Source: JAOUEA01 sp963810915 (lineage in GTDB: Bacteria > Actinomycetota > UBA4738 > HRBIN12). Taken from it: a stretch of DNA of 64,000 bases. Positions 23,004 to 31,161 of the stretch are shown piece after piece. Every line of letters begins with the position of its first letter. Within the stretch, counting starts at the first letter, position 1. The DNA is taken from contig CAWEPH010000006.1 of assembly GCA_963810915.1 (NCBI GenBank), forward strand, positions 124,001 through 188,000. Direction: 5' to 3'. The translations under genes and the position numbers were made by a program. Under the pieces are notes generated by a model. That model saw nothing but the letters and a program-made list of their open reading frames with translations. It was not told the DNA's origin and did no database searches.

Positions 23004-23781
23004 ATGCGCACGCTCTCCCGGATCAACGTCTCCCCGGTGAAGGGGATGGCCCTGCACCACCCCGAGGAGGTGGAACTCGGGCCGGCGGGCATCTCCGAGA
23101 ATCGACGGTTCTACCTCGTGGATGAGCGGGACGAGCTCTTCAGCGCTCCTACCCACGGCCCCCTCGTGCGGATCCGACCCGACCACGACCCCGTGAGCCC
23201 GGCGCCTGCGCCTCACCTTCCCAGATGGCGTCGAGGTGTCCGGCGAGACCGACGCCCTCGGTGCGGCCGTCGTGACCGATTTCTACGGGCGGCCGGTGCC
23301 CGCCCACGAGGTGCTCGGTCCGTTCTCGGACGGCGATCTCCGCGTACGTCGGGAAGCCCGTCGCGGCTCCTGCGCTGCGACCGCGACGGCGACGGCGTCG
23401 ACGTGAACCCGCTCACGTTGGTCTCCGAGGCCTCGGTGGAGGACCTGGCCTCGAGGGGAAAGCGGACGGAGCCCCTCGACTCGCGCCGGTTCCGCATCAA
23501 CCTCGAGCTCGCCGGCTGCGCACCGTACGAGGAAGACTCCTGGGACGGGCGGCCGGTCCGCATCGGTGAGGCGACCGTGCGGATCGACGGTCAGATCCCC
23601 CGCTGCGTCCTCACGACGATGAGCCCCGATACCGGGCTCAAGGACTGGGACACCCTCACCCAGATCGCGAAGTACCGGCCGCGGATCGGGGGCCGGGGTG
23701 GGCTGCCCTTCGGGGTGTATGCCCAGGTGGACGACGCCTGGGCGGGTGCGCCTCGGCGATACCGTGACCCCTTCGACCTAG
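23004..23781 (+). CDS. MOSC domain protein, several frameshifts
   Basis: From ATG 23004 the frames together read M-R-T-L-S-R-I-N-V-S-P-V-K-G-M-A, then LRLTFPDGVEVSGE, DGVDVNPLTLVSEASVE, NLELAGCAPYEEDSWDG, GQIPRCVLTTMSPDTGLKD and a C-terminus D-A-G-R-V-R-L-G-D-T-V-T-P-S-T-stop at 23781. The cysteine in PRC and the preceding beta-barrel are typical of MOSC sulfur-carrier domains (YcbX-like), which handle sulfur for molybdenum-cofactor enzymes or N-hydroxylated compounds. Single extra bases near 23204, 23346, 23374 and 23738 break the frame. The gene is divergent from the nitrobindin/ATPase pair. Confidence 0.78.
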
Positions 23782-23885
23782 TCCGTTCGGACGATTCCTG
23801 CGGGAAACCCGCAACTCCCCGCGTTTCGGTATCAACCACGTTCGCGCGCTTCCGATATCGCAGCTGTACGCCCCGATCGTCGGGG
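23781..23885 (+). promoter_or_regulatory. Structured leader before the first surface-protein gene
   Basis: Between the MOSC stop and the AGGAGG at 23898 lie four possible stems: GTCC/GGAC (23781-23792), GCGGG-AAA-CCCGC (23800-23812), CGGTATC/GATATCG (23827-23860) and CCCCGA-TCG-TCGGGG (23871-23885). The first two could terminate MOSC transcripts and the rest form a 5' leader. I could not match it to a known riboswitch class. Confidence 0.35.
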
Positions 23886-23910
23886 GGCCGCTGCCACAGG
23901 AGGATGTTGG

Positions 23911-24391
23911 ATGAAGATGAAGCTCACGAAGAAGCTGACGATCGGTTCGATGTTCGTCGGCATCGCGCTCGCCTCGAGCGTCGCGTTCGCGGCCTGGACC
24001 ACGAACGGTACCGGTTCCGGCTACGCGAAGGCCACATCCGCCGCGGACCTCACGACGGTGGAGTGCCTCCGGAAGCACGTTCGTGAACCAGCTCTACCCG
24101 ACCGGAACGGGCGATCTCATCGTGAAGATCCACAACCCGAACAGCTACGACGTCACCGTGACCGCTATCAACAATGACGGAAGCGGATCCATCACGTCGG
24201 ACAAGGGCTCCGCTTGCGACGCGTCGACGGGCGTCACGTTCACGAACACCGCCGGCTCGTGGCCCGTGCCCGCAGGCACGACTCAGACGTTCACGCTGAC
24301 CAACAAGGTCGCGATGAGCAACGCGTCGGACAACTCGTGCCAGGGCGCGGTGTTCACGATCCCTCTGAGCCTCGTGGGCGCCAGCAGCTGA
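23911..24391 (+). CDS. Exported HNPN-domain surface protein 1, one frameshift
   Basis: AGGAGG lies seven bases before ATG 23911. A Sec signal peptide (K-L-T-I-G-S-M-F-V-G-I-A-L-A-S-S-V-A-F-A) is followed by AWTTNGTGSGYAKA, a TasA/camelysin-like mature start. One extra T near 24064 shifts the frame. The continuation has VNQLYPTGTGDLIVKIHNPN, then a beta-sandwich-like region with two cysteines (KGSACDAST, DNSCQGAV). About 158 residues after repair. The HNPN section is shared with the next gene, so the two are paralogues. Probably an extracellular matrix or cell-surface protein; partners unknown. Confidence 0.72.
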
Positions 24392-24419
24392 CCCGAGTCC
24401 AACACTTTCCCAGGCAGTC

Positions 24420-24451
24420 GCGAGGGCGGAGGGTCATCCCTCCGCCCTCGC
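24420..24451 (+). terminator. Perfect 14-bp hairpin between surface-protein genes
   Basis: GCGAGGGCGGAGGG (24420-24433) and its exact complement (24438-24451) flank a TCAT loop, 28 bases after the stop of the first surface-protein gene and 25 bases before the next start. It may stop or attenuate transcription within the cluster, or protect the 3' end of the first message so that it is more abundant. Confidence 0.7.
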
Positions 24452-24475
24452 ATCGTCACCCGAGGTGAGCGTCAC

Positions 24476-24935
24476 GTGCGGATCCCTGCCAAGATCGTCG
24501 GTTCGCTGAAGCTGTCGGCCGTGGTGCTCGTCGCCCTCGCGACGCTCGCCCAGGCCGCGCAGTTCGCGCAGCACCCGCCGCTCACCCACGGCGACGGGCT
24601 CGACGGCGCCGCGGCCAAGAGCGCCACGCCCGGGTTCAAGGTCACGAGGTCACATCTCCGGCCTCTACCCCGGCAAGAAGGCGAAGCTCGTCGTCCGGGT
24701 GCACAACCCCAACGGCTTCGCCATCTCCGTGCGGTCGCTGAAGGCGACCGTGAAGAACGTTCCGGGCTGCAGCGGCAAGAACGTCAAGATCAAGAAGTTC
24801 AAGGGCACGCGCCGCGTCGCCGCGCACAAGGCCGCGAAGATCAAGTTGACGCTGACGATGAAGCCGAAGGCACCCAACGGCTGCCAGGCGGCCAAGCTTC
24901 CGCTCGTCTACCACGGCAAGGCGGTGAAGGCGTGA
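24476..24935 (+). CDS. Exported HNPN-domain surface protein 2, one frameshift
   Basis: GTG 24476 begins a signal peptide (S-L-K-L-S-A-V-V-L-V-A-L-A-T-L-A-Q-A). One extra base near 24650 separates it from the continuation K-V-T-G-H-I-S-G-L-Y-P-G-K-K-A-K, VVRVHNPNGFAISV, two cysteines (NVPGCSGK, PNGCQAAK) and a lysine-rich end. Length about 152 residues. The L-V-V-R-V-H-N-P-N block and the spaced cysteines match the preceding gene. Its stop overlaps the next start (GTGA at 24932), showing coupled translation. Confidence 0.68.
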
Positions 24936-26454
24936 GGACGCGAGCCAAGGTGGCCGTGGCCGCCGCCGTCGCCCTCGTGGTCGCGGCGGGGCCGGGTGTC
25001 GCGCTCGCGAGCTGGGTCGGCGGTGGCTCCGGCAACGGCTCTTCCAAGGCGGTCTCGATGCCGTCGGGCAACACCCCGAGCGTCTCGGTGACCGGGTCGC
25101 AACGTCACCGTGACGTGGACGGCCGCCACGTTGCCCGGGACCCACCGCCGTCGACGGGTACGTGGTGAACCGCTACGACGCCTCGACGAACGCGTCGCAG
25201 ACCGTGGGGGCGTCGTGCAGCGGCACCGTGGCCGCGCTCACGTGCACCGAGGCCGCCGTGACACCCGGCTCCTGGTACTACAAGGTCCGACCCAAGAAGG
25301 GCGCCTGGCTCGGCGCGCAGAGCGCCGCGAGCGCCAACGTCACGGTGGCCTCGCCCTCGCTCTCGTTCAGCTCGTCCACCACCGTCAGCACGCTGCCCGC
25401 CACCCTGAACGGCTCGATCGCCGGCTTCATCACCGGCGAGACGATCACGTTCCGTCTGGACAACCCGACTTCCGGGACGGTGCTCACCGGCTCCGCCACC
25501 CCGTCGACGATCCCGACGAACGGGCAGGCCGCGATCTCCGTCACGATCCCCGCCGGCACGTCCAACGGCTCGCACACCGTCTACGCGGTGGGCTCGTCGG
25601 GCTCGCAGGCGAGCGGGGCGATCACCGTGGCCGTCGACATCGCACCTCCGACGATCTCCGCGATCACGATCGCGAAGACGACGGGCTACAGCGCCGGCGC
25701 CATCAAGCAGGGCGGCACCTACTACGTGTACGCGAACGTCACCGATCCGTCGCCGTCCAGCGGCATCGCCAGCGTCAAGGCCAACGTCAGCACCGTGACG
25801 ACGGGAGCAACCGCGGTGACCCTCGTCGCGGGGAGCTACAGCGTGGGCGGCGTCAGCTACGACTACCGCAGCGCCTCGCAGACCGCGAACGCCGTCCTCT
25901 CGGCGGGTGCGAAGGCCTACTCCGTGACCGCCACGGACAACGTGAGCCTTTCGTCGACCTCGAACGGCTCCGTCACGGTGGACAACACGGCCCCGGCCGG
26001 GTCCGACGTCCAGAGCACGAACGGCGGCGGCACGGCCGGGAAGATCCAGGTGAACGACGCCATCGTCTACACGTTCACCGAACCCATCGATCCGGAGTCG
26101 GTGCTCGCCGGCTGGACAGGTGCCGCCACCACGGTGACCTTGCGGTTCACCACCAACGGTGGCGGCGACCGCGTGGTGATCGCCAACGCTTCCAACACGA
26201 CGGTCCTGCCGATCAACCGGCTGAACCTCAACGGCACCGCGTACATCACCACGAGCGGCAACGGGACGGGCACGATGACGATGTCCGGCTCGACGATCAC
26301 GATCACCGTCACGAGCATGGGGACGGCCGTTTCCGGGACGGCTCCCGCGAGCACCATGACATGGCAGCTCGTGGCGGGGATGTACGACCAGGCCAGCAAC
26401 GCGTGCCCGGCGGCCACCAAGACCCAGACGGGCGGCCCCAAGGTCAACTTCTGA
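24932..26454 (+). CDS. Large exported surface protein with Ig/FnIII-like repeats, two frameshifts
   Basis: GTG 24932 opens a signal peptide (V-A-V-A-A-A-V-A-L-V-V-A-A-G-P-G-V-A-L-A) then SWVGGGSGNGSSKA, matching the mature start of the first gene in the cluster. Extra single bases near 25100 and 25144 interrupt S-N-V-T-V-T-W-T-A-A and T-A-V-D-G-Y-V-V-N-R, an FnIII-type domain. From there about 430 Thr/Ser/Gly/Val-rich residues follow with no break: a second Ig-like domain, a DNVSLSSTSNGSVTVDNTAP segment typical of bacterial Ig modules, and a cohesin-like end. No LPxTG or transmembrane anchor is visible, so attachment is unknown. Confidence 0.75.
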
Positions 26455-26484
26455 TCGCGGTGGATGCGGGCTCGGCGGCTCGGT

Positions 26485-26500
26485 AGCATGCCGGCATGCT
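26485..26500. promoter_or_regulatory. 16-bp perfect palindrome over a start codon
   Basis: AGCATGCCGGCATGCT equals its own reverse complement and includes the ATG (26496) of the small membrane protein. It could be an operator or a structure that hides the start; no regulator is known. Confidence 0.35.
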
Positions 26501-26615
26501 GAAGAACCTGCTCCAGCTCGTCGGATACCTGATCATCCTGGGCGCGATCGGCTCCATCCCGTTGATGCTGTGGCTCGGCGCCGTGGTGCTCACCACCGAC
26601 CGCCGCACCGACTAG
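26496..26615 (+). CDS. Small single-pass membrane protein, 39 residues
   Basis: Encodes M-L-K-N-L-L-Q-L-V-G-Y followed by a long hydrophobic stretch (L-I-I-L-G-A-I-G-S-I-P-L-M-L-W-L-G-A-V-V-L) and a charged T-T-D-R-R-T-D tail: one transmembrane helix with a positive-outside-type end. No strong ribosome binding site is seen because the palindrome covers the upstream region. It lies ahead of the respiratory operon and might be an accessory subunit, but this is only positional. Confidence 0.5.
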   Translation: MLKNLLQLVGYLIILGAIGSIPLMLWLGAVVLTTDRRTD

Positions 26616-26705
26616 CCATCCCTCGCGTTCCGTGGGCCGATGGTCCCGTGCGATGCGGGCCCTTCGCGGTAGCGCTACCCTGAGCCCCCACGAGAGGGTC
26701 TGTGC

Positions 26706-26954
26706 ATGGATATCCCGCCCACGGGTTCCGGAGCCGATGGAGGCGGCTCGTGGGGCGCCGCAGCGTTGAAGGCGTTGGCGATGATCGCCATCAGCTTCCT
26801 GGTGTTCGTGCTCGTGCCGAACTCCCTCCTCGCCTACCTCACCACCCGGATGACACCCACGGGGCGCGACCTCGTGGTGGCCACGTGGTGGCTCGTCGCC
26901 TTCGTCGTCGCGTGCTGGATCTTCGTTCGCCTGCAACGGCGGCGGAGGGCCTGA
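26706..26954 (+). CDS. Small membrane protein with two helices, leading the respiratory operon
   Basis: An 82-residue protein with a soluble Gly-rich start, a first helix about residues 22-45 (A-L-K-A-L-A-M-I-A-I-S-F-L-V-F-V-L-V) and a second about 58-76 (V-A-T-W-W-L-V-A-F-V-V-A-C-W-I-F-V), ending in R-R-R-R. GAGAGGG lies about nine bases upstream. It ends three bases before the next gene, so it is co-transcribed with the oxidoreductase and cytochrome b genes. Possibly a small subunit or assembly factor of that complex. Confidence 0.7.
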   Translation: MDIPPTGSGADGGGSWGAAALKALAMIAISFLVFVLVPNSLLAYLTTRMTPTGRDLVVATWWLVAFVVACWIFVRLQRRRRA

Positions 26955-26957
26955 GGG

Positions 26958-28808
26958 ATGCGGTTCGCCACCCAACCCGTCGGCGCCGAGTGGTTCGACG
27001 ACAACGTGCCCTGCACGCGCGCGTGCCCGGTGCTCACGAACGCGGGACGCTACGTGACGGCCATCGCGGCCGGTGACGACGAACTCGCCTACCGCATCGC
27101 CCGCCTCCCCAACCCGTTCCCGTCGATCTGCGGCCGCGTCTGCGCCGCCCCGTGCGAGGTCGCCTGCCGCCGCGGACAGATCGATGAGCCCATCGCGATC
27201 CGAGCCCTGAAGCGGTACGTGACCGAGCGCTACGGCGTCGAGAGCGGACACGGTTCGCACATCTACCGCGACGCCGCTCCGACATCCCCAACGCGAGAGG
27301 AGCGCGTCGCGATCATCGGCGCGGGACCCGCGGGGATGGCCTGCGCGCACGACCTCGCGACCTTCGGGTACAAGCCCGTCGTTTTCGAGGCCCAGGATCG
27401 TCCCGGCGGCATGATGGTGCTCGGGATCCCGCCCTACCGGCTGCGGCGCGACCTCCTCCAGGACGAGATCAGGGCGATCCTGGATATGGGGGTCGAGCTC
27501 CGGACGAACCAGCGACTCGGCCGCGACTTCACGCTGAAGTCCCTCAGGGACGACGACTTCGAGGCCGTGTTCCTGGGGGTCGGGTGCATGCGCGGTCGCG
27601 ACCTGCAGATCCCCGGGATCGATAAGGACGGCGTCCTGCGCGCGGTGGACTTCCTCCTGAACGCCAACCTCGGCTACCGCGTGGATCTCGGCGAGGACGT
27701 GCTCGTCATCGGTGGCGGCAACGTCGCCCTCGACGCGGCACGGACGGCGCTTCGCGAGATCGCCGGCGGCGGCACGGCGGCATCGGAGCTCACCACCGAC
27801 CAGATCGACGAGTCGGCCGCCACCGCCACCGCCACGTTCGACGTCGCACGTGTGGCCAAGCGCATGGGCGCGAGCCGTGTCCGCGTCGTTGCCCTCGAGA
27901 ACCGCCAGGAGATGCCCGCGCACGAGTTCGAGATCGAGGAGGCAGAGGTCGAGGGCATCGAGATCATCACCCGTCGAGGGCCGCACGCGATCCTCGGCAA
28001 CGGCTCGGTCACGGGGCTCCAGACGCTCGACGTCTCCTCGGTCTTCGACCCGGATGGCCGGTTCAACCCACAGTTCGTGGAAGGAACCGAGAAGGTCATC
28101 GACTGTGACTCGGTGATCCTCGCGATCGGGCAGGCGCCCGACCTTTCCTGGCTCGCCCCCGAGGACGGCGTGGAGATCTCTCCTCGTGGGCTGATCGGGA
28201 TCGACCGCGAGACCCTCGCCACGTCGGCAGAGGGGATCTACGCGGGCGGCGACGTGGCGTTCGGACCCCGGAACCTGATCGACGCCATCGGCGACGGACG
28301 TCGCGCAGCGGCGTCGATCCACAAGCAGATCGCCGGGATCGAGGCACCGCGTCCGTCCCTCATCGGACGCAAACTCCTCCCGATCATCGAGGTGAAACGG
28401 CCGCAAGTGGACTACACGGCAATCAGCCGGGTGGAGGTGCCGGCCGAGGCCACCGAGCGCCGCGTCGGCTCACCGGAGATCGAGCTCGGCTACACGCAAG
28501 ATGAGGCCCGGACGGAGGCGTCGCGGTGCCTCCAGTGCTTCCTCAACATCATGCTCGAGCCGTCGCTCTGCATCCTGTGCGGGGGTTGCGTCGACATCTG
28601 TCCGGAGAAGTGCATCCGCATCGTCCCCGTCGACGACATCCAGGGCGTGGCGGCGACGCGGACGCCGGCGAGCGCGCTCGTGATCCAGGAGGACCGCTGC
28701 ATCCGCTGCGCGCTCTGCGTGGATCGCTGCCCCACGGACGCGCTGTCCATCGAGAGCTGGTCGGAGGCCTCCACGGCGCCGATCGCGCTGGAACCGATCA
28801 CAGGCTGA
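26958..28808 (+). CDS. GltD-like FAD/NAD(P) oxidoreductase with 4Fe-4S clusters
   Basis: A 616-residue protein. The N-terminus has a cysteine set (Cys19, 23, 58, 62, 66, 70) as in the cluster-binding helical domain of glutamate synthase small subunits. An FAD motif VAIIGAGPAGMACAHDL and RPGGMMVLGIP follow, then an NAD(P) site VLVIGGGNVALDAA, a GQAPDLSW strand and the second FAD contact GGDVAFGPRNLIDAIG. The C-terminus adds two ferredoxin-type clusters, CILCGGCVDICP and CIRCALCVDRCP. It would move electrons between NAD(P)H and low-potential iron-sulfur carriers. Its place as first enzyme of the cytochrome bc operon suggests it feeds or draws electrons there. GltB is absent, so glutamate synthesis is unlikely. 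Confidence 0.87.
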   Translation: MRFATQPVGAEWFDDNVPCTRACPVLTNAGRYVTAIAAGDDELAYRIARLPNPFPSICGRVCAAPCEVACRRGQIDEPIAIRALKRYVTERYGVESGHGSHIYRDAAPTSPTREERVAIIGAGPAGMACAHDLATFGYKPVVFEAQDRPGGMMVLGIPPYRLRRDLLQDEIRAILDMGVELRTNQRLGRDFTLKSLRDDDFEAVFLGVGCMRGRDLQIPGIDKDGVLRAVDFLLNANLGYRVDLGEDVLVIGGGNVALDAARTALREIAGGGTAASELTTDQIDESAATATATFDVARVAKRMGASRVRVVALENRQEMPAHEFEIEEAEVEGIEIITRRGPHAILGNGSVTGLQTLDVSSVFDPDGRFNPQFVEGTEKVIDCDSVILAIGQAPDLSWLAPEDGVEISPRGLIGIDRETLATSAEGIYAGGDVAFGPRNLIDAIGDGRRAAASIHKQIAGIEAPRPSLIGRKLLPIIEVKRPQVDYTAISRVEVPAEATERRVGSPEIELGYTQDEARTEASRCLQCFLNIMLEPSLCILCGGCVDICPEKCIRIVPVDDIQGVAATRTPASALVIQEDRCIRCALCVDRCPTDALSIESWSEASTAPIALEPITG

Positions 28809-28820
28809 GGAGGCCCTGAC

Positions 28821-29645
28821 GTGGGATCCAACGGATCGAAGCTCAAAGACCGGGGGTGGTACCGGTCGATCTTCCACCCGGGGCAGGTGTTCCGGGAGAA
28901 CGAGATCTATCGCTCCGCGATCCGCCACCCCAAGCCATCCACGCCGCGCGGGCGCGCGATGACGTCGTTCCAGAACTTCTTCCTGCACATCTACCCGGTC
29001 AAGGTGCCGAAGGAGATCGTGAAGACCCGCACCACGCTGCGGCTCGGGTTCATCGCGACGGTGCTGTACCTGATCCTGTTCATCTCGGGCATGTACCTGA
29101 TGTTCTTCTACCGCCCGGTCTCCCCCGACGCCTACTTCAACATGCACGACCTCTCCACCAAGGTCGCGTTCGGACAATTCGTGCGCAACATCCACCGCTG
29201 GTCCGCGCACCTGATGGTGCTGGTGGTCTGCCTCCACCTGCTGCGTGTGTTCTACGCCGGCGCGTACAAGGCGCCGCGCCAATTCAACTGGGTGGTCGGG
29301 GTGGGTCTGCTGGTGCTCACCCTCCTGATGTCGTTCACGGGCTACCTGCTCCCCTGGGACCAGCTGAGCTACTGGGCCATCACGGTGGGGACGAACATCG
29401 CGGGCTACGTCCCGCTGTTCGGCGTGCAGACGCGCAACCTGCTCCTGGGCGCTCCCGAGGTGGGCAACGCCACCCTGTTGCGCTTCTACGTCCTGCACAT
29501 CTATTTCGTACCGGCATTGATGTTCCTGATCCTCGGCATCCACATCTGGCGCGTTCGCAAGGACGGGTTCGCGGTCACCGATCGCGCGAAGACCGAGACG
29601 CCGGTAGAGACCACCGAGGAGGTGCTCGCCGATGTCGAGCCGTGA
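28821..29645 (+). CDS. Cytochrome b, N-terminal half (b6-like) of a quinol:acceptor oxidoreductase
   Basis: A 274-residue membrane protein starting at GTG 28821, with four transmembrane helices. Heme-ligand histidines are His125 and His139 in helix B (N-I-H-R-W, C-L-H-L-L) and His226 and His241 in helix D (V-L-H-I-Y-F-V-P, G-I-H-I-W); the 14 and 15 spacings are those of cytochrome b6. FTGYLLPWDQLSYW is the Q-site loop. It carries two b hemes and forms the quinone-binding core together with the next gene. The 3' end overlaps that gene by 14 bases. Confidence 0.93.
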   Translation: MGSNGSKLKDRGWYRSIFHPGQVFRENEIYRSAIRHPKPSTPRGRAMTSFQNFFLHIYPVKVPKEIVKTRTTLRLGFIATVLYLILFISGMYLMFFYRPVSPDAYFNMHDLSTKVAFGQFVRNIHRWSAHLMVLVVCLHLLRVFYAGAYKAPRQFNWVVGVGLLVLTLLMSFTGYLLPWDQLSYWAITVGTNIAGYVPLFGVQTRNLLLGAPEVGNATLLRFYVLHIYFVPALMFLILGIHIWRVRKDGFAVTDRAKTETPVETTEEVLADVEP

Positions 29646-30141
29646 GCCTCAGCCGCGATACCGCCTCTTGGGTGTGGTGGAGCGGGAGATCGAACAGCGC
29701 GACGAGCAGGAGCCGGACGACGGTGTCTTCACCTGGCCGCACTTCCTGATCCGCCACGCCGTGGTGGCGGCGGGCACGGTGCTCCTCGTGTTCGTGCTCG
29801 CGATCCTGTTCAACGCCCCCCTGCAGGATCTCGCGAACCCCTCCGCCACGCCCGCCGAAGCCAAGGCGCCCTGGTACTTCGCCGGGCTCCAGGAGCTGCT
29901 CTCGCACCTCCAGCCGATGGTGGCGGGGATCTTGATCCCGGGCGCCGCCCTGCTGTTCCTCGTGGCGCTCCCGTATCTCGACAGGAGCCGCGGCTGGCGG
30001 ATCCGCGACCGCAAGATGGTCGTGATCGTGTTCACCGTCCTGGCGGTCTCCGCCTTGGTCCTCACGGTGATCGGCGCGTTCTTCCGCGGTCCCGGGTGGA
30101 CCTGGGTCAACCCGTGGAACCACCTCTACCTGGAGCTGTGA
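29632..30141 (+). CDS. Cytochrome b, C-terminal half (subunit IV-like)
   Basis: A 169-residue protein with three transmembrane helices and the segment NPSATPAEAKAPWYFAGLQE, the equivalent of the P-E-W-Y/P-W-Y quinol-oxidation loop of cytochrome b/subunit IV. Here A-P-W-Y replaces the classical P-E-W-Y, as in several Gram-positive bc complexes. Together with the upstream b6-like protein it makes a full cytochrome b. It overlaps the upstream gene and lies two bases ahead of the Rieske gene. Confidence 0.9.
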   Translation: MSSREPQPRYRLLGVVEREIEQRDEQEPDDGVFTWPHFLIRHAVVAAGTVLLVFVLAILFNAPLQDLANPSATPAEAKAPWYFAGLQELLSHLQPMVAGILIPGAALLFLVALPYLDRSRGWRIRDRKMVVIVFTVLAVSALVLTVIGAFFRGPGWTWVNPWNHLYLEL

Positions 30142-30143
30142 CG

Positions 30144-30698
30144 ATGAGCGACGAACGAGGCAACGACTCGACGGAGACGCGCGAGGCGGCGACGCCGTCA
30201 CAGCCGGCGGTGCCCAGGCGCCGGTTCCTCAACGATTCGTGGAAGGTGCTCGGTGTCGTCCTCGTGGCGGAGGCGGCGTGGACGAGCTACGACCTCCTGA
30301 AGCCCGCCCCATCAGCGGGGTTCGGCGGCATCGTCGATGCGGGCGCCGTCGACGAGTTCACCACGGAGGGGACGGTGAAGTACTCGCTCAACGGTCGCTT
30401 CTACGTCACGCAGTACCAGGGTGGGCTGCGCGCCCTTTATCAGAAATGCCCACACCTGGGCTGCAAGGTGCCCTGGGATCCCGCCACCGGCGAGTTCAAG
30501 TGCCCATGTCACGGCAGCGTCTACAACCTGATCGGTGAATACGAGTCGGGTCCCGCGCCGCGGGGCCTGGACCGATTCCCGATCTCCATCCAGAACGACC
30601 ACGTGATGGTGGACACCTCCGCATTCGTGGAGGGCCCACCGCCCGGGACCCATGAGGGGCCGCCCCCGGGCCCGATCGGAACGGGAGCCTCGGCATGA
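30144..30698 (+). CDS. Rieske 2Fe-2S protein of the cytochrome bc complex
   Basis: A 184-residue protein with an N-terminal P-R-R-R-F-L twin-arginine-like motif and one membrane helix (about 34-48). The Rieske domain has CPHLGC (Cys102, His104, Cys107) and CPCHGS (Cys120, Cys122, His123); Cys107 and Cys122 form the stabilising disulfide. It takes electrons from quinol at the outer Q site and passes them to cytochrome c. The tail is Pro/Gly-rich. ATG 30144 is two bases after the preceding stop; the 3' end overlaps the next start (ATGA). Confidence 0.94.
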   Translation: MSDERGNDSTETREAATPSQPAVPRRRFLNDSWKVLGVVLVAEAAWTSYDLLKPAPSAGFGGIVDAGAVDEFTTEGTVKYSLNGRFYVTQYQGGLRALYQKCPHLGCKVPWDPATGEFKCPCHGSVYNLIGEYESGPAPRGLDRFPISIQNDHVMVDTSAFVEGPPPGTHEGPPPGPIGTGASA

Positions 30699-31150
30699 GC
30701 GACACCCAACGCGATGATCCCGGCGTCGCCCGGTCCACACGCCGCTGGCAGGCGGTCGGCACCTTCCTGTTGATCCTGTTGGTGATCGCGTTCCCGCTCT
30801 ACCGCGCCACCGACGGAAGCCGCCGCGCCGCGGCGCTGGCCGCGCAGGACGGCGCGCTCATGACCGAAGGACACGACCTCTGGGCGACGAACTGCGCCGC
30901 CTGTCACGGCACGAACGGCGAGGGCGGCACCGCCCCGGCGTTGAACTCGCAGGAGTTCCTCACGAGCGTGAACGACGACCAGATCCACGGCATCATCGCC
31001 GGTGGCATCCCGGGTACCGCGATGCCCGCCTGGCTCAACGACTACGGCGGTCCCCTCACCGACCAGCAGATCGCCGGTCTCGTCGCGTACATCCGATCGT
31101 GGGAGAAGACCGCGCCGAGCGTGCCGAACTGGCGCACACCGAACCCGTAA
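30695..31150 (+). CDS. Membrane-anchored class I cytochrome c
   Basis: A 151-residue protein with an N-terminal anchor helix (about residues 20-36), the heme c motif CAACH (Cys67, Cys70, His71) and an axial methionine in P-G-T-A-M-P-A-W (Met110). It is the electron acceptor of the Rieske protein. It overlaps the Rieske gene by four bases and is 11 bases upstream of the cupredoxin gene, which is a plausible next carrier. Confidence 0.92.
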   Translation: MSDTQRDDPGVARSTRRWQAVGTFLLILLVIAFPLYRATDGSRRAAALAAQDGALMTEGHDLWATNCAACHGTNGEGGTAPALNSQEFLTSVNDDQIHGIIAGGIPGTAMPAWLNDYGGPLTDQQIAGLVAYIRSWEKTAPSVPNWRTPNP

Positions 31151-31161
31151 GGAGCTCGTCT

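Noticed and set aside
23781..23903. c-di-GMP or c-di-AMP riboswitch
   Set aside because: Core consensus bases I know for these classes are absent; only generic stems are seen.
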